Below are positions 1 through 11,605 of a stretch of DNA of 64,000 nucleotides, piece by piece. The first letter of the stretch is position 1, and each line of letters opens with the position of its first letter. This DNA comes from Argopecten irradians (Eukaryota; Mollusca; Bivalvia; Pectinida; Pectinidae). Position numbers and translations under genes: made by a program. The stretch is from positions 2,734,490 through 2,798,489 of the forward strand of contig NC_091135.1 of assembly GCF_041381155.1 (NCBI RefSeq), given 5' to 3'. Under the pieces are notes generated by a model. It had not been told where the DNA came from and did not search any database. It was given only the letters and a program-made list of their open reading frames with translations.

Positions 1-334
1 AGATCTGGAATCATATTACATAATTACTGAACTGACTGAGTTCCATTTATTCCACTACGCGCTACATTTGTTTTTGATAATTGTTATATGTAATCGCTAC
101 TATCTGCATTATTCATATCAACTTTAAATATCCATATTATACCTGAACCAACTTAATTAATCATATCATGCTGAGGCAGCTATACAGTCTTTTAACGTCT
201 CAAAAGGTAATACTAATAAGAACGAAAGTGTGTGATAATGAATGGCCAATTAAATCAAAATCAAAAATATATGGTTTAACAAGTGGCGATTGAACACACA
301 GGTCTTTAAAAAGGAAAGAAAGTTTGGTACTTAC

Positions 335-364
335 TAAGGGTGTAACAGCATTATGAGCACTCAT
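335..364 (-). CDS. Exon 1 of a third crystallin-like gene (partial)
   Basis: This is the 10-codon first coding exon MSAHNAVTPL, read on the minus strand from ATG at 364 and followed by a consensus donor (GTAAGT). It is the same as exon 1 of gene A at 10571-10600 and stands at the matching place in the duplicated block. Exons 2-5 would lie left of position 1, so whether this copy is intact cannot be told. Its upstream region (365-700) is the duplicated promoter block. Confidence 0.75.
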
Positions 365-720
365 TTTCGTGATCAGGTATGATCAGACAGCAAGGATTAT
401 GGTATCTTTAGCTCTCTTATGGCTACCAGCAACAGCTTGTGCTTTCTCAGGTGCGGTGTGGTGTCCGTCTGGTAGTGGTCCGTAATATACCTTGTTACCC
501 AAGTGTATATCCGGGACGCTGCGAAGAAGGAAACACAAGTGGACGGAAACTGATTGCTCGACAACTTAACATGGGGAACAATTTCACAATTCTAGTCTAG
601 TAACCACATGATATGTTTAAGTGTTTGCTACACGGATTTGGTTTGTATCGAAGCGGATATCCTTTCATTTTGTATATTTTTTGTGGTCCATCATATCCGT
701 ACGGTGTCGAGTGAGATTTG
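365..720 (-). promoter_or_regulatory. Promoter block of the partial crystallin-like copy
   Basis: About 350 bases are conserved with the promoters of gene A (10601-10956) and, in inverted orientation, gene B (16800-17152). At the place where gene B has TATATAAAG, this copy reads TATATTACG (minus strand, about 481-489). I infer promoter function from conservation, position and the TATA-like element. Confidence 0.6.
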
Positions 721-1089
721 TAAGTCCACGAAAAGCTCAGTACCGCTTCCGAGAGTTTCAGCATGGATACGCTTTTACCTAATTACTTTACTGGATAAGT
801 AATATCTCTGGATAGTAAATACAGGATTATTGTGCATGTGCCCTTGTTTTATGTATTTGTAAAGATGTTTTGACTGTAAAATCATATACATTGTCCTATA
901 TTGAAATATAATGAGGTAAAAACGGTATAAAGTTAGTATATTAATAATCCAAAATAAAAGGCCAAAATTTATTCAAAGTAAAATCAAAACCATTTCTATG
1001 GAATATATATATTCAGCCACTATAGGGCCTTCTTCAGTCAAAAATAATACTAACACAACGTGTTCGTCTACTATATTAGACAGATCACG

Positions 1090-1376
1090 ATAAAATACTG
1101 GCACCGGATTCGTTAATCAAATTGAATAGCGAAAAAGATCTAAGGAGGTGTTCTACGGTTTTCAAGTCTTGAAATGATGTCTATATAAGTTTTACTGAAT
1201 CACGAATACGGTGCTGGCATCAGATTCGTTATTCAAACTCAAACTAATTTATCGAGGTATATAGTTTTTCTGAGGTTGTGAAATTATGTTTTGATCTGTT
1301 TTTATGTTTTGAAATTGTTATTTATTTGTTCATTTTTAAATACGAATAAGGTACTGGCACCGGATTCGTTATTCGA
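1090..1376 (+). repeat. Three spaced direct repeats upstream of the L1-like LINE
   Basis: The motif TACTGGCACCGGATTCGTTA, with one to three changes, occurs near 1095, 1209 and 1352, about 115-145 bases apart, immediately before the LINE endonuclease region. The same three lie in duplication copy 2 (about 11332-11582). They may be remnants of 5' promoter monomers of the LINE. Confidence 0.5.
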
Positions 1377-1399
1377 TTCCCGAATCCTGAATCCCAAAT

Positions 1400-4250
1400 C
1401 CGATGCTAACTTCACATCGCGAAACCCGTGAGCTCGAACCCATTATGACCAACCCGATACCCTTAGACTTGCTACCAGCCTTTAAAATATTGAAAACATC
1501 ACTAAATTTTAGCTTGATTTGGCAGATATTGTTTGTCTCCAAGAGACACATTGTACAAGTACAGTAGAACAGATTTGTGAAAGATAATGGGGACATCAGT
1601 GTACTTTTAATAATTTAAATTCTAGATCTGCAGACGTTGCCATTCTTTTTAGGAATACCCTTGAGTATACAATACACTGAAGTAGGTTAGATACATGTAA
1701 TGATGGTAGGTTTATAATACTTGATATTACAGTCAACAACAACATTTTCATTTCGACTTGCATCTATGGTCCTAACAAAGACACCCCAGATTTTGTTTGA
1801 AAATAAAAACAGAACTCTCATGGGCTGGGAAGATTTGCCAATGATTATTTGTGGTGATTGGAATACTGTTCAGGATAGGAATATTGATTCTAGTAATATC
1901 ATTAGAAACAATAATCCAAAGTGTCAGGAAAGTATAAAAAATATATCATAGAAAATTGATGATAGAGACCCATGGTGAAATTGTAACCTAGAACAAAGAA
2001 GCTTTACATGGCGACATACAACCCCTATCAAACAAAGCAGGTTAGACTACTTGTAGTTTTTGGTAACACATGACATATGTACTATAAGACCATATCATCA
2101 TATATCCCTACAGGCTATCGAACAGACCATTCATGTATCGTGTAAGACAGCAATCTTGATTATAGTCAGAGAGGAAAGGGCTACTGAAAACATAATGTTA
2201 AACTGTTAGGTGACATATTTATGTTATGTTGATTTAGTAAATGTGTTAATGAAACTTTAGATATATGTATTATGTGTTCGGATACACATGATTTGGAGAC
2301 TGCTGTAACATTTCGAATAAACTCGCAATTACTCTTTGAAATACTGAAAATAAAAATCAGGTCTTTGACTATCTTTTATTCTGGAAATAACACACGTGAA
2401 ATGAAGAAGAAGGAGAAAACTTTAGAGAGTGATATTGCAGAAGTAGAATAAGAAGTTAACCAAAGACCATCAAGAGATGTTTTTATCTAAATTGGAGAAT
2501 ATGACTAGTTAACATACGCACAAATAAAATAATAGGCGTCATGTTTAGACCTAAAGCCACGTGGTATGATGGTGAAAGAAATTCCAAGTACTTTTGTAAT
2601 CTAGAGAAAAGAAATTATGTAAATAAAATAATTTGTGAATTGATATAATAATATCGAAATTTGTTTGAAGATATGGGTGAAATTCTAAAGGGAGAATCTA
2701 GCTTTATTTAATAATTTGTACCAATCAAATAATAGGAAGACTCAGGACATTGAGAACTCATCATTTTTTTAATCATGCAGTGTAGCTAAGTGCAGAAGAA
2801 AAAGAAAGTTGTGAGGGTTTTTTGAATTTAAGGGAAATATCTCTATCTTTGAAAAATATGAAAAATAGGGAAAGTCCCGGGTTGGATGGTTTAGGGCAGA
2901 ATTTTATAAATAAAAAAACCAATGGAAGGACTTAGGAACACTGCTTTGTAAATCTGTTAATAATGCATATGAAAATGGAAAACTTTCAGACTTTCAATGT
3001 CAAGGAATTATTACATATTTGCCAAAAGAAGGAAAGGGTAGAAGGTTTATTAAAAATTGAGACCCATTATTAAAAAAAAAGACTACAAAATAACAGCAGC
3101 AGCAAATAGAATAAATTCAGTATTACCTCATACAGTTAGCATATAAAACAAATATTAAGGGTAGGTTTATAGAGGAAAACACGAGACAGCTTTATGGTAT
3201 CATGCACCTTTTAGAAGAAAGAAAAACAAACCAGCTTAATTATCCATGATCGATGTTGAGAAAGAGTTTGACACTATACAATGGGATTCATAGATGAAGC
3301 CATGGGAGATTTTAATTTTGGGGATTCAATTAGAAGATCGTTTAAAGTTTTATATAATGATTCAAAGAGTTGTGTTATAAATAATGGAAATATTTTCAGT
3401 CTTCATCGTGGTTGTCGTCAAGGTAATACACTCTCTCCTTATATTTCATTATAGGTGTCGAAATTCTTTCTTTATCTCTTAAAGCAAACCTAGATGTCAA
3501 ACCACTTAGAATTACGGGTAAAACGCTTTTTTTAGGCCAGTACACAGATGACGCTTACATGTTATTAGATGGTTCCAGCCAATCTCGATAATGTAGAAAC
3601 TTGTAGAACTAGTAGAAGCACTATGCATAAAAGTTCAATGTCAATTTGAAATTAATTGATGAAAAACCTGTAAACGAATGACAAGAAAAGAAGAGAATTA
3701 AATTAAATTTAAGGGATACCTTCAACATGGATACATATATCTGTATTTCAATACACACAAGAAACAAAGTTACAAGCTTTACAATATAAGATTCACCACA
3801 GAATACTACCAACAAAATCCTTTATTTTTTTAAATAAAATTGAAAGACGATAATTTATGCTCATTCTGTAGTGGAGAAGAAGAATCAATCCAACAATCCT
3901 CTTCAACTGCTATTTTTCTAACAAATTTATACAAGAATCTAATGTATGGTACTGTGAAAATGATGAACTTGAATATTATTTAATTTTAAGTGAATCTCAT
4001 GTTATGTTTGGAAGTGCTAATTTTGAAAACAGTCTAACCTGCTTTTTGGTACTAATAAAATACCATGTTTATACATGCAAATGTTAAAACATACTTCCTC
4101 ACTTTCTGTTATGCAAATTGTCCTCCACAGAAGTCATCAAATTAGAAAAATACATTAAAAAAAAGAAACAAACTGAGCAAGTTTTTTTCTGAGAAAATGG
4201 GGGCCAATTGCTTTAATTTAAGTAGTTTATGAATTGTCCATGTCAGAGTG
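1400..4250 (+). mobile_element. Degenerate L1/Tx1-like LINE (copy 1)
   Basis: This is a non-LTR retrotransposon remnant broken by many stops and frameshifts. Readable pieces include an endonuclease start (DIVCLQETHCTSTVEQIC, about 1520-1575), the catalytic-core segment MIICGDWNTVQD (about 1840), the TWRHTTPIKQSRLDYF-like segment (about 2005) typical of L1-type endonucleases, and reverse-transcriptase pieces such as SDFQCQGIITYLPKEGKG (about 2990) and RFIEENTRQLYGIMHLLEE (about 3165). The clade assignment rests on these motifs and on similarity to the minus-strand fragment at 33.4-34.7 kb. It cannot move. Confidence 0.75.
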
Positions 4251-5719
4251 CTTTCATCTTAAGTTTGTAAAGTAATAGCTGAATAACACTATGCGCCTGT
4301 TATGTATGATTAATTTATGATCATGTTTTGATGATTTTTTAAGAATATTTACTAATTTTCTTAAAGATTAGTGGAATTATATGGATCTATATATATATGT
4401 CAAAGTACTGATATACATATGTAATAAACAGTCATTTACCTTTAGTTATATTTGTGATGTATACAAGATACATGTACATAATTGGCACAAACTTAATATC
4501 TTTTCTGTTGTTATATTCTTACCATTAGTCCAGAACATGTTACCTGTACCGGAAAGGGTCAGAATCATCTGCAATCAATCCACTTATAATTTATATATAT
4601 ATGAAGACATTGTCTAAGAATATGAAAGGATACCGGCTTTTACACGAAGAACAATGGATAAGGTTGTTGGACACAAAGACTCCAAAAGGATGTAATGTAA
4701 AAGCAGTGTGATGCAACACAGACTGAGTACGGGAAAATTCATAACGTTATTTTGGCGTATTATTATGGAAGACGTCATAATGTATGTTATGACGTCGTGG
4801 ATAGTGAGACGTTCTATTATCAAGATGATAGCAAGATTGTGACTTGATCAGTAGACTGCGATTCATTTCCCAGACGAAGGCTACGTAGCCAAAACTTTGG
4901 AACAGAGACTGTTTGTACTATGTATATATAATTATATCTAAAGTAACCATGGCAATTATTTATTTATTTATCTATTTATTTATTTTATGAATTTATCATT
5001 TAGTTATTTTCATACTATTCATTTGTTTATTTAATTACTCATTTATGTTTTTTGTTTTGTGTAAACATACAGCAAATATATAATAAGAAAAGTTGATCTG
5101 GTACTATAAGAAAAATTGATAGTGAGAATCAGATGGAGTGAGACATAGGATGACTGTTTGTTGATGTTAGATATATAAGTTATGCACTTAAGAATGAAAG
5201 GGTGGAGAGATGTTTCTGTGTTTAGGTGGGGATGGATGTACATGTAGGTGTGATGATCGAGAGCCCTCGTGTGTGGGGACATTTGTTTGTGAGGAGGCTG
5301 ACCCCAGGGCCCCAAACATGGCAGTTTCTACAGAATATTCTGGGCAATAAAAAGTTCACAAAAAACCTAAATATTGTCGTCTATGGAAAATTACTTGGTT
5401 CTGCGGTCTCTCTAAGTTACATATCTACAACCAAAATCAATTTATCGATAGATATGGAACGTAAATATTGTTGATGTCTTGTTGCTTTTGAGTGAAAAAT
5501 GAATGACACCAAGAATAATTTAAAAAAATGTTTCATGAAAGTTACTATAATTATATAACAAAAATCCATTTGAGTACTGTATAATTACCACTGAGGATAG
5601 TGACCAGACACAAATAATTGAACAAACCATATTATTATTATTTACTTCTTACATTTTTACAAATTTTCATAGTTCGTTTTTCAACAAATTGTCCAGAATC
5701 TACACACTTTGATCATGTT

Positions 5720-6010
5720 TCTCCCAAAACTCCATGAAAGCTTTATTCTGATTAGTCGGAATTTCCGAAGAGTCTTTCTTTCAAGCAAATGTGTTACCAT
5801 TGAGTAGAAATAGCTGATCTAGATGGTGAATAGAAGTGGATTTGTTATTGATATATTAGATATATTGTGCAACTTTCCACCATTTCTTAGAAGGAATAGT
5901 TGTATCAGATAGGGAGTTTTTCATATTTTCATTATGTGATTTTTTTTCCTTCCCGTACCTTACTGATGGTTTCATATCTTTTGAATCTATAGGTTTCCCA
6001 TCGGACTGCA
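5720..6010 (-). mobile_element. LINE fragment (possible I/Nimb-like ORF2 segment)
   Basis: On the minus strand this reads a piece resembling the linker between endonuclease and reverse transcriptase (SDTTIPSKKWWKVAQ), a pattern seen in I-type LINEs. A related piece on the plus strand at about 28600-28780 shares the same block with changes. Both are short and broken. Family assignment is tentative. Confidence 0.35.
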
Positions 6011-6474
6011 GAATTAGTTTATTTTGCTTTTTTGTGTGTCTGTTGTTCGTTGTTGTTGTTGTGAAGATACCAGTATGTTTATTAATGAAGTTAATTAAAT
6101 TTTGTTATTAGTATACCAAGATGGCAGTGTGGATGTAGATTGGCCATATTGATATTTATCAAGTAGCTTCATCATGTCCTGGAGTTGTAAGTTATCGTGG
6201 TAAAGATCTCGCACATTTACTTATCGTCATCATGTATGAATTAGTATATCAACTGGTCGCGTATACCTGCTAAAGAAATATTTTAAATATTGTGTAATCA
6301 TATATTTTTATAATTCATTTCATTTTCAACGAATCTTTTTATTAAATATGCCTACGATCACAGTAACTAATTAAGCCATATAATTTAGACTGAACATTTC
6401 TGCAGTGTACCCTCATCTTACGCAGTTTTACATGCTTGATTCCAATGTCTGTAGATCTCTTTGCATATGACTAA

Positions 6475-7375
6475 CGCTCAAAATTTTTCTTATTCGAAAC
6501 TCGTTATCTCAAAATTCAAAGACCAACGAAATTAATTCGACTGATCCGGAATTCAACTCTTGAAAAACATAATGTCATTAGGTTTGATAAGAACGTGGTT
6601 TAAACAGTCCTTATCTTATGATTAATACAGTCGGGTACATGCCTATTACCGTGATCAGCATAATATCGTGATTTTCCAACTTATAAGGTTTGTATTAAAT
6701 GATATTGTTTTTATGATTTCAGATATTTTTGGATTTTTTAAATACACAAAATAACTTGAACTACGATAATATGATCGTCACGATAATAGGCACACACATG
6801 ATCATGATTCCGAAATTAACTCGCACCCAATGCAAGCCAGTTAAACAAACACACTTCCGGTCATGATCAGTCACGCTAATCGAGCCATGCAATGCGTGAC
6901 TGTGTATATGTCACAGTTATAAAGTAACACTAATTAGGAAGCCAGACTTGAAAGGATTATTTAACAGTTCATCATAAATTAGCAGTCATCGTGTTGTAGT
7001 ATGATCCATAGGCCTGCGTATACCGATCGCGGTATGTGCAGCAAAACTAATTATGCGTTACGACAAATCACAGGTGAATTTCAATTGTTTGTATGCATTG
7101 TATATTTGCGTAATTATTTTTTTTAAATTTGATATTTTGACTGAAATTAAATTCAAGATAGCGACTGTTTTTTTCGCTGAATATCCGTTCTAGGGACCAG
7201 GAATTGACTTTGACTCAACCGGAGTTTCGAATCATCGAAATTTGAGGTATCCGCTCTTAAAATACATAAACAAAGAAGGGGGGGAAAAGCGGACTTCAAA
7301 ATTAATTCGAATCAACCGGAATTTCGAGTCAAGTGATTTTGAGACAACGAGTTTAGACTGTATTGTTATAAGATA
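6475..7375. mobile_element. Approximately 0.9-kb transposon insertion downstream of gene A
   Basis: The 3' flank of pseudogene copy C (about 26200-26465, opposite orientation) matches gene A's 3' flank on both sides of this stretch but lacks the stretch itself, so this is an occupied site compared with an empty one. The right end (minus strand reading outward) starts TA-CAGTCTAAACTCGTTG, with an internally matching AACTCGTTATCTCAAAATTC near 6497 at the left. A TA target site and a CAGT start suit a Tc1/mariner-pogo-type non-autonomous element. No transposase is visible. Confidence 0.5.
6639..6793. repeat. Imperfect inverted repeat (nested small MITE)
   Basis: The left arm (6640-6680, CATGCCTATTACCGTGATCA...) pairs with the right arm (about 6760-6793) with a few mismatches. 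It sits inside the 0.9-kb insertion. It is probably a short non-autonomous DNA element or part of the host insertion. Confidence 0.45.
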
Positions 7376-7542
7376 CGATCTTCGGCGGTTATACCAGAAA
7401 AATATCCGTCTATTCTGTGTACACATTTCTACGTAATTTTGCACCGTCTCCATATAGGATCTGGGTAGCTTCAGTTGCGCTGATCCGGATCCCCTGAGAT
7501 TAGTGGCAAAATAAAGAAAAGAAATCTAAAATTGAACAGTCT

Positions 7543-7548
7543 TTTATT
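7543..7548 (-). terminator. Poly(A) signal of gene A
   Basis: AATAAA on the minus strand, about 150 bases after the gene A stop codon. The matching hexamer lies at the same place downstream of gene B (20699-20704). Confidence 0.7.
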
Positions 7549-7695
7549 GATATACTAGTGCCATGCGGTAACGTTGTCAAGAATGTCATCAGTACCACGC
7601 TTTAAGAGGTCATTGGTGATTTTAGTTTATAATCATCAATCACATCGGATATTGAGTAAACTTGCTGGTTTGTCCTCATCCTCATTACGTCTATC

Positions 7696-10600
7696 TTAGC
7701 TATCAAGAGTAATAGGCTTCAGGGATGATATGGCGTTGTTCTGGAAGTGACCCTCAGACGACGTTCCGTTGAAAGCTCCTCTGGTGAACAGGTACTGGGG
7801 TCCTTCGTAATTGGCGTCACGGTAGGCTATCCAGCTACATGTAGAAGAGGAACAATCAAATAGTTAGTATCACTTCAGAAACATATTCATGTAATAAAAA
7901 TGAATCTATTCTTCATCAATCTAAGGGAAAGGAAATTATTGTTTGGTAAATAGCTGATATAGTAAATTAACATATACTCCAATATGGGTGTGAGATTACA
8001 GCGCCCAGAAAACGGCGATGGCATGAACACTGAAACGGAAACTGTGTATTCCTACAGGTATGCAACTGAAGTGATTTGTCTTCAGACGGATTTTAAATAC
8101 ATTATAAAGATATATTGTATCGCATCCATATTTGTATATACACTTACGCTCCGCTCCTGACGGTCACAGAAATGATGGTATCCTGAAAGGGAGTTCCAAC
8201 GAGGTTTGCGTCAGCATTCTTAAATGTTCTCTGTTGTCCAGTAAAGGACGACCCAGTGTAGACAGTCATCTCTGGCTTTTCTGTGAATTCCTACAAGACA
8301 GATATCAAGACTATATTTTCATGGTTTATGATAAAATACAAAGATTACTATTTTGTGAGATTAAGAATATAAAACACTTGAATTTCGACAAAAAAACACA
8401 CACACACCCATAAAAAACGCAAACAAGCTATACTTTCAATATTAGCAGGGTGTTTTAAGCATGTCTAAATAATCTTGCCACGGATTTACATGAAATTTCG
8501 TATTCATTTATTTATTTATTCATTTATCTATTTATTCATCATTTATTTTTTGCAAATTATGGTGAAAAGAAAACAAATAAAGGACATGTGTGTAGGAGAT
8601 TTAGTTATACTTTCTCATTGTCAATCAATTAATCAGTCTTTGTTCTCTAATACTTGTTATTACATCATGTCATTATGGTTTTACTAGCAAAACAATTGAC
8701 AATATCTAAGAGTGTTGATGTAATTAAGCCGCATTTTTTTCTAGCATAATCAAAATATCAATTTCTTTTTCATGTATAAGTATTTTTCCTTAAATCTTAA
8801 ATTTCATTAAATCTGGCTTTCTGAATGGTTTACTCTTTTTTGATACCACTATGAAAAAAAATCCGAGAACTGCGCAAAAACCCAACGTTATTGTGACGTC
8901 ACAATATGAATGTTGACGTTGCGTATTGATAAGAAAAAATCCCTTGCAAATCAATGAAATCGTGCGTGTATACGTATTTCATTTTATCAAGTAGTCTGGA
9001 AAATTAATTATAAGCATTGATGTCACTATTTTTAATTTCATCAGTTTGCAAATTCAATTTCTTACATCCCCCAAGTAAATGATAAAAAATAGTGATATCA
9101 ATGCTGAAGATCACCTTTGAAATTTTATAACCATTGACACCACGTACAGGTATGCCTTACTTACCACTTCGATTGGTTTGAGAGATGACGTACAAAACTC
9201 GGATAGATTTACAGTTTGTCCCTCCCAAACCACATAGATATTTCCACCAAAATTTTGCTCCTTGTAAAGCACCCATCTGTAAAATATTGAAAATAATACG
9301 ACTGTATCATAAAAATACACAACGAATATCAACCAACACAGTGCATCGCTCTATACAATGTAACACAAAAGATAATAATCCCTGTCAATTAAATGTATAT
9401 CACTGTTCAGAAGCAGTAATGAACGCCCTAGCTGACGTTTTATTTGGATTTTTAATGCAATGGAATTTAGTGTTTTGTCATACCTTGGTATTTCTAGATA
9501 TGTATCAATGTTAATATAAAGCCATAATAAGTGAAGATGTTACGTACCAAAATTACATTTCTAAAACGACAGACAACACGTTACAGTTATGGTATTTGTA
9601 TATGATTTTATTACTTTAAATGATACCATACTTACACCCCGCAAGTAACAGTGACGGAAGAAACCTTTTTGAGCCCAGAGAAGTCCAAATTATACAGAGG
9701 TCCGGAAACATTCTTCAGGATACCTTTACGATCAGGCTCCTCGTAGATGGTTATCTGGGGTGTATTGGAAAATATCATTATAATATGTAATATTTATTTC
9801 GTAAGTATCGCAGTAAATCAAATTACTCTTCTTACCTTATTATCTACCTTCTCTGAAAGAAGGACATCAAAGTTGAAGCCTTTTAGATGCATTACATATG
9901 TGAGTGTGAATGGACATCAATGGACTTAGAAAATTGGTATTTACAATGTAGTATTTTAATTAAAAGCGGAAAGAAAACACACAAATTAAATACATTACAT
10001 TACATATCCAAATAGGTAAAGCGAATAATTGACAGTGTTAATATTAACAATTATCTTAAAATCAGGCTTGTACAAAACACCCTTTATTTGTAAAATAATA
10101 AGAACTATTATTATGATTGGACCATCCGTAAGAACAGTTAGAAAGAACATCCGGTAAAAGAGCACCGAGCTCTCAGTTTATGAGAACAGTATATTTAGTT
10201 GAGACAATGTCGTATAAGGAAAAATCGAAAAAAAATAGATCTGGAATCATATTACGTAATTACTGAACTGACTAAGTTCCATTTATTCCACTACGCGCTA
10301 CATTTGTTTTTGATAATTGTTATATGTAATCGCTACTATCTGCATTATTCATATCAACTTTAAATATCCATATTATACCTGAACCAACTTAATTAATCAT
10401 ATCATGCTGAGGCAGCTATACAGTCTTTTAACGTCTCAAAAGGTAATACTAATAAGAACGAAAGTGTGTGATAATGAATGGCCAATTAAATCAAAATCGA
10501 AAATATATGGTTTAACAAGTGGCGATTGAACACACAGGTCTTTAAAAAGGAAAGAAAATTTGGTACTTACTAAGGGTGTAACAGCATTATGAGCACTCAT
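7696..10600 (-). CDS. Beta/gamma-crystallin-like protein, gene A
   Basis: Five exons: 10600-10571, 9754-9636, 9276-9165, 8290-8148 and 7834-7696. Splice phases are 0, 2, 0, 2 and all introns run GT...AG. The total is 180 residues. Each of exons 2-5 carries one Greek-key motif: ITIYEEPDRKG..., WVLYKEQNFGGNIYVVWEG, MTVYTGSSFTGQQ..., WIAYRDANYEGPQYLF. The motifs pair into two crystallin domains. The last motif ends with NNAISS, the classic calcium-binding N/D-N/D-x-x-S/T-S signature; the other three equivalents are degenerate. There is no signal peptide, so a soluble intracellular protein is inferred. It is probably a structural or calcium-binding protein, exact role unknown. One motif per exon recalls vertebrate beta-crystallin genes. 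The start was chosen because ATG and exon 1 are conserved in three copies. The gene looks intact. Confidence 0.88.
8505..8556 (+). repeat. TTTA/CATT microsatellite in gene A intron 3
   Basis: Irregular ATTT/ATTC tetranucleotide repeat. Gene B intron 3 has an A-rich counterpart near 19740-19790 that matches this tract in inverted orientation. Confidence 0.7.
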
Positions 10601-10956
10601 TTTCGTGATCAGGTATGATCAGACAGCAAGGATTATGGTATCTTTAGCTCTCTTATGGCTACCAGCAACAGCTTGTGCTTTCTCAGGTGCGGTGTGGTGT
10701 CCGTCTGGTAGTGGTCCGTAATATACCTTGTTACCCAAGTGTATATCCGGGACGCTGCGAAGAAGGAAACACAAGTGGACGGAAACTGATTGCTCGACAA
10801 CTTAACATGGGGAACAATTTCACAATTCTAGTCTAGTAACCACATGATATGTTTAAGTGTTTGCTACAAGGATTTGGTTTGTATCGAAGCGGATATCCTT
10901 TCATTTTGTATATTTTTTGTGGTCCATCATGTCCGTACGGTGTCGAGTGAGATTTG
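10601..10956 (-). promoter_or_regulatory. Gene A promoter block
   Basis: Conserved with gene B's upstream region for about 350 bases, including the shared stretch around CAGTTTCCGTCCACTTGTG and CAGCGTCCCGGATATAC. The TATA-box position reads TATATTACG (10717-10725, minus strand) compared with TATATAAAG in gene B. The predicted 5' UTR is about 90 bases. I infer weaker or differently controlled expression for gene A than for gene B. Confidence 0.6.
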
Positions 10957-11605
10957 TAAGTCCACGAAAAGCTCAGTACCGCTTCCGAGAGTTTCAGCAT
11001 GGATACGCCTTTACCTAATTACTTTACTGGATAAGTAATATCTCTGGATAGTAAATACAGGATTATTGTGCATGTGCCCTTGTTTTATGTATTTGTAAAG
11101 ATGTTTTGACTGTAAAATCATATACATTGTCCTATATTGAAATATAATGAGGTAAAAACGGTATAAAGTTAGTATATTAATAATCCAAAATAAAAGGCCA
11201 AAAAGTATTAAAAGTAAAATCAAAACCATTTCTATGGAATATATATATTCAGCCACTATAGGGCCTTCTTCAGTCAAAAATAATACTAACACAACGTGTT
11301 CGTCTACTATATTAGACAGATCACGATAAAATACTGGCACCGGATTCGTTAATCAAATCTACGGTTTTCAAGTCTTGAAATGATGTCTATATAAGTTTTA
11401 CTGAATCACGAATACGGTGCTGGCATCAGATTCGTTATTCAAACTCAAACTAATTTATCGAGGTATATAGTTTTTCTGAGGTTGTGAAATTATGTTTTGA
11501 TCTGTTTTTATGTTTTGAAATTGTTATTTATTTGTTCATATTTAAATACGAATAAGGTACTGGCACCGGATTCGTTATTCGATTCCCGAATCCTGAATCC
11601 CAAAT

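Larger units (their letters stand above)
1..5700. repeat. Segmental duplication, copy 1 (left end outside window)
   Basis: Position 1 aligns with 10237 and the match runs without interruption to 5700/15880, where the sequences part abruptly. By eye the copies differ by roughly one base per hundred, plus small indels. Two gaps of about 30 and 26 bases in copy 2 (near 11358 and 13552) make it about 56 bases shorter overall. The block carries, in order, intron 1, exon 1 and the promoter of a crystallin-like gene (minus strand), then a dead L1-like LINE and AT-rich spacer. The near identity implies a recent duplication or ongoing gene conversion. The left boundary cannot be seen. Confidence 0.95.

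Noticed and set aside
5226-5474. 82-codon plus-strand frame, duplicated at 15406-15654
   Set aside because: Conserved only because it lies in the recent segmental duplication. No splice or family evidence.
9185-9514. Plus-strand frame across 9185-9514
   Set aside because: It is antisense to exon 3 of crystallin gene A.
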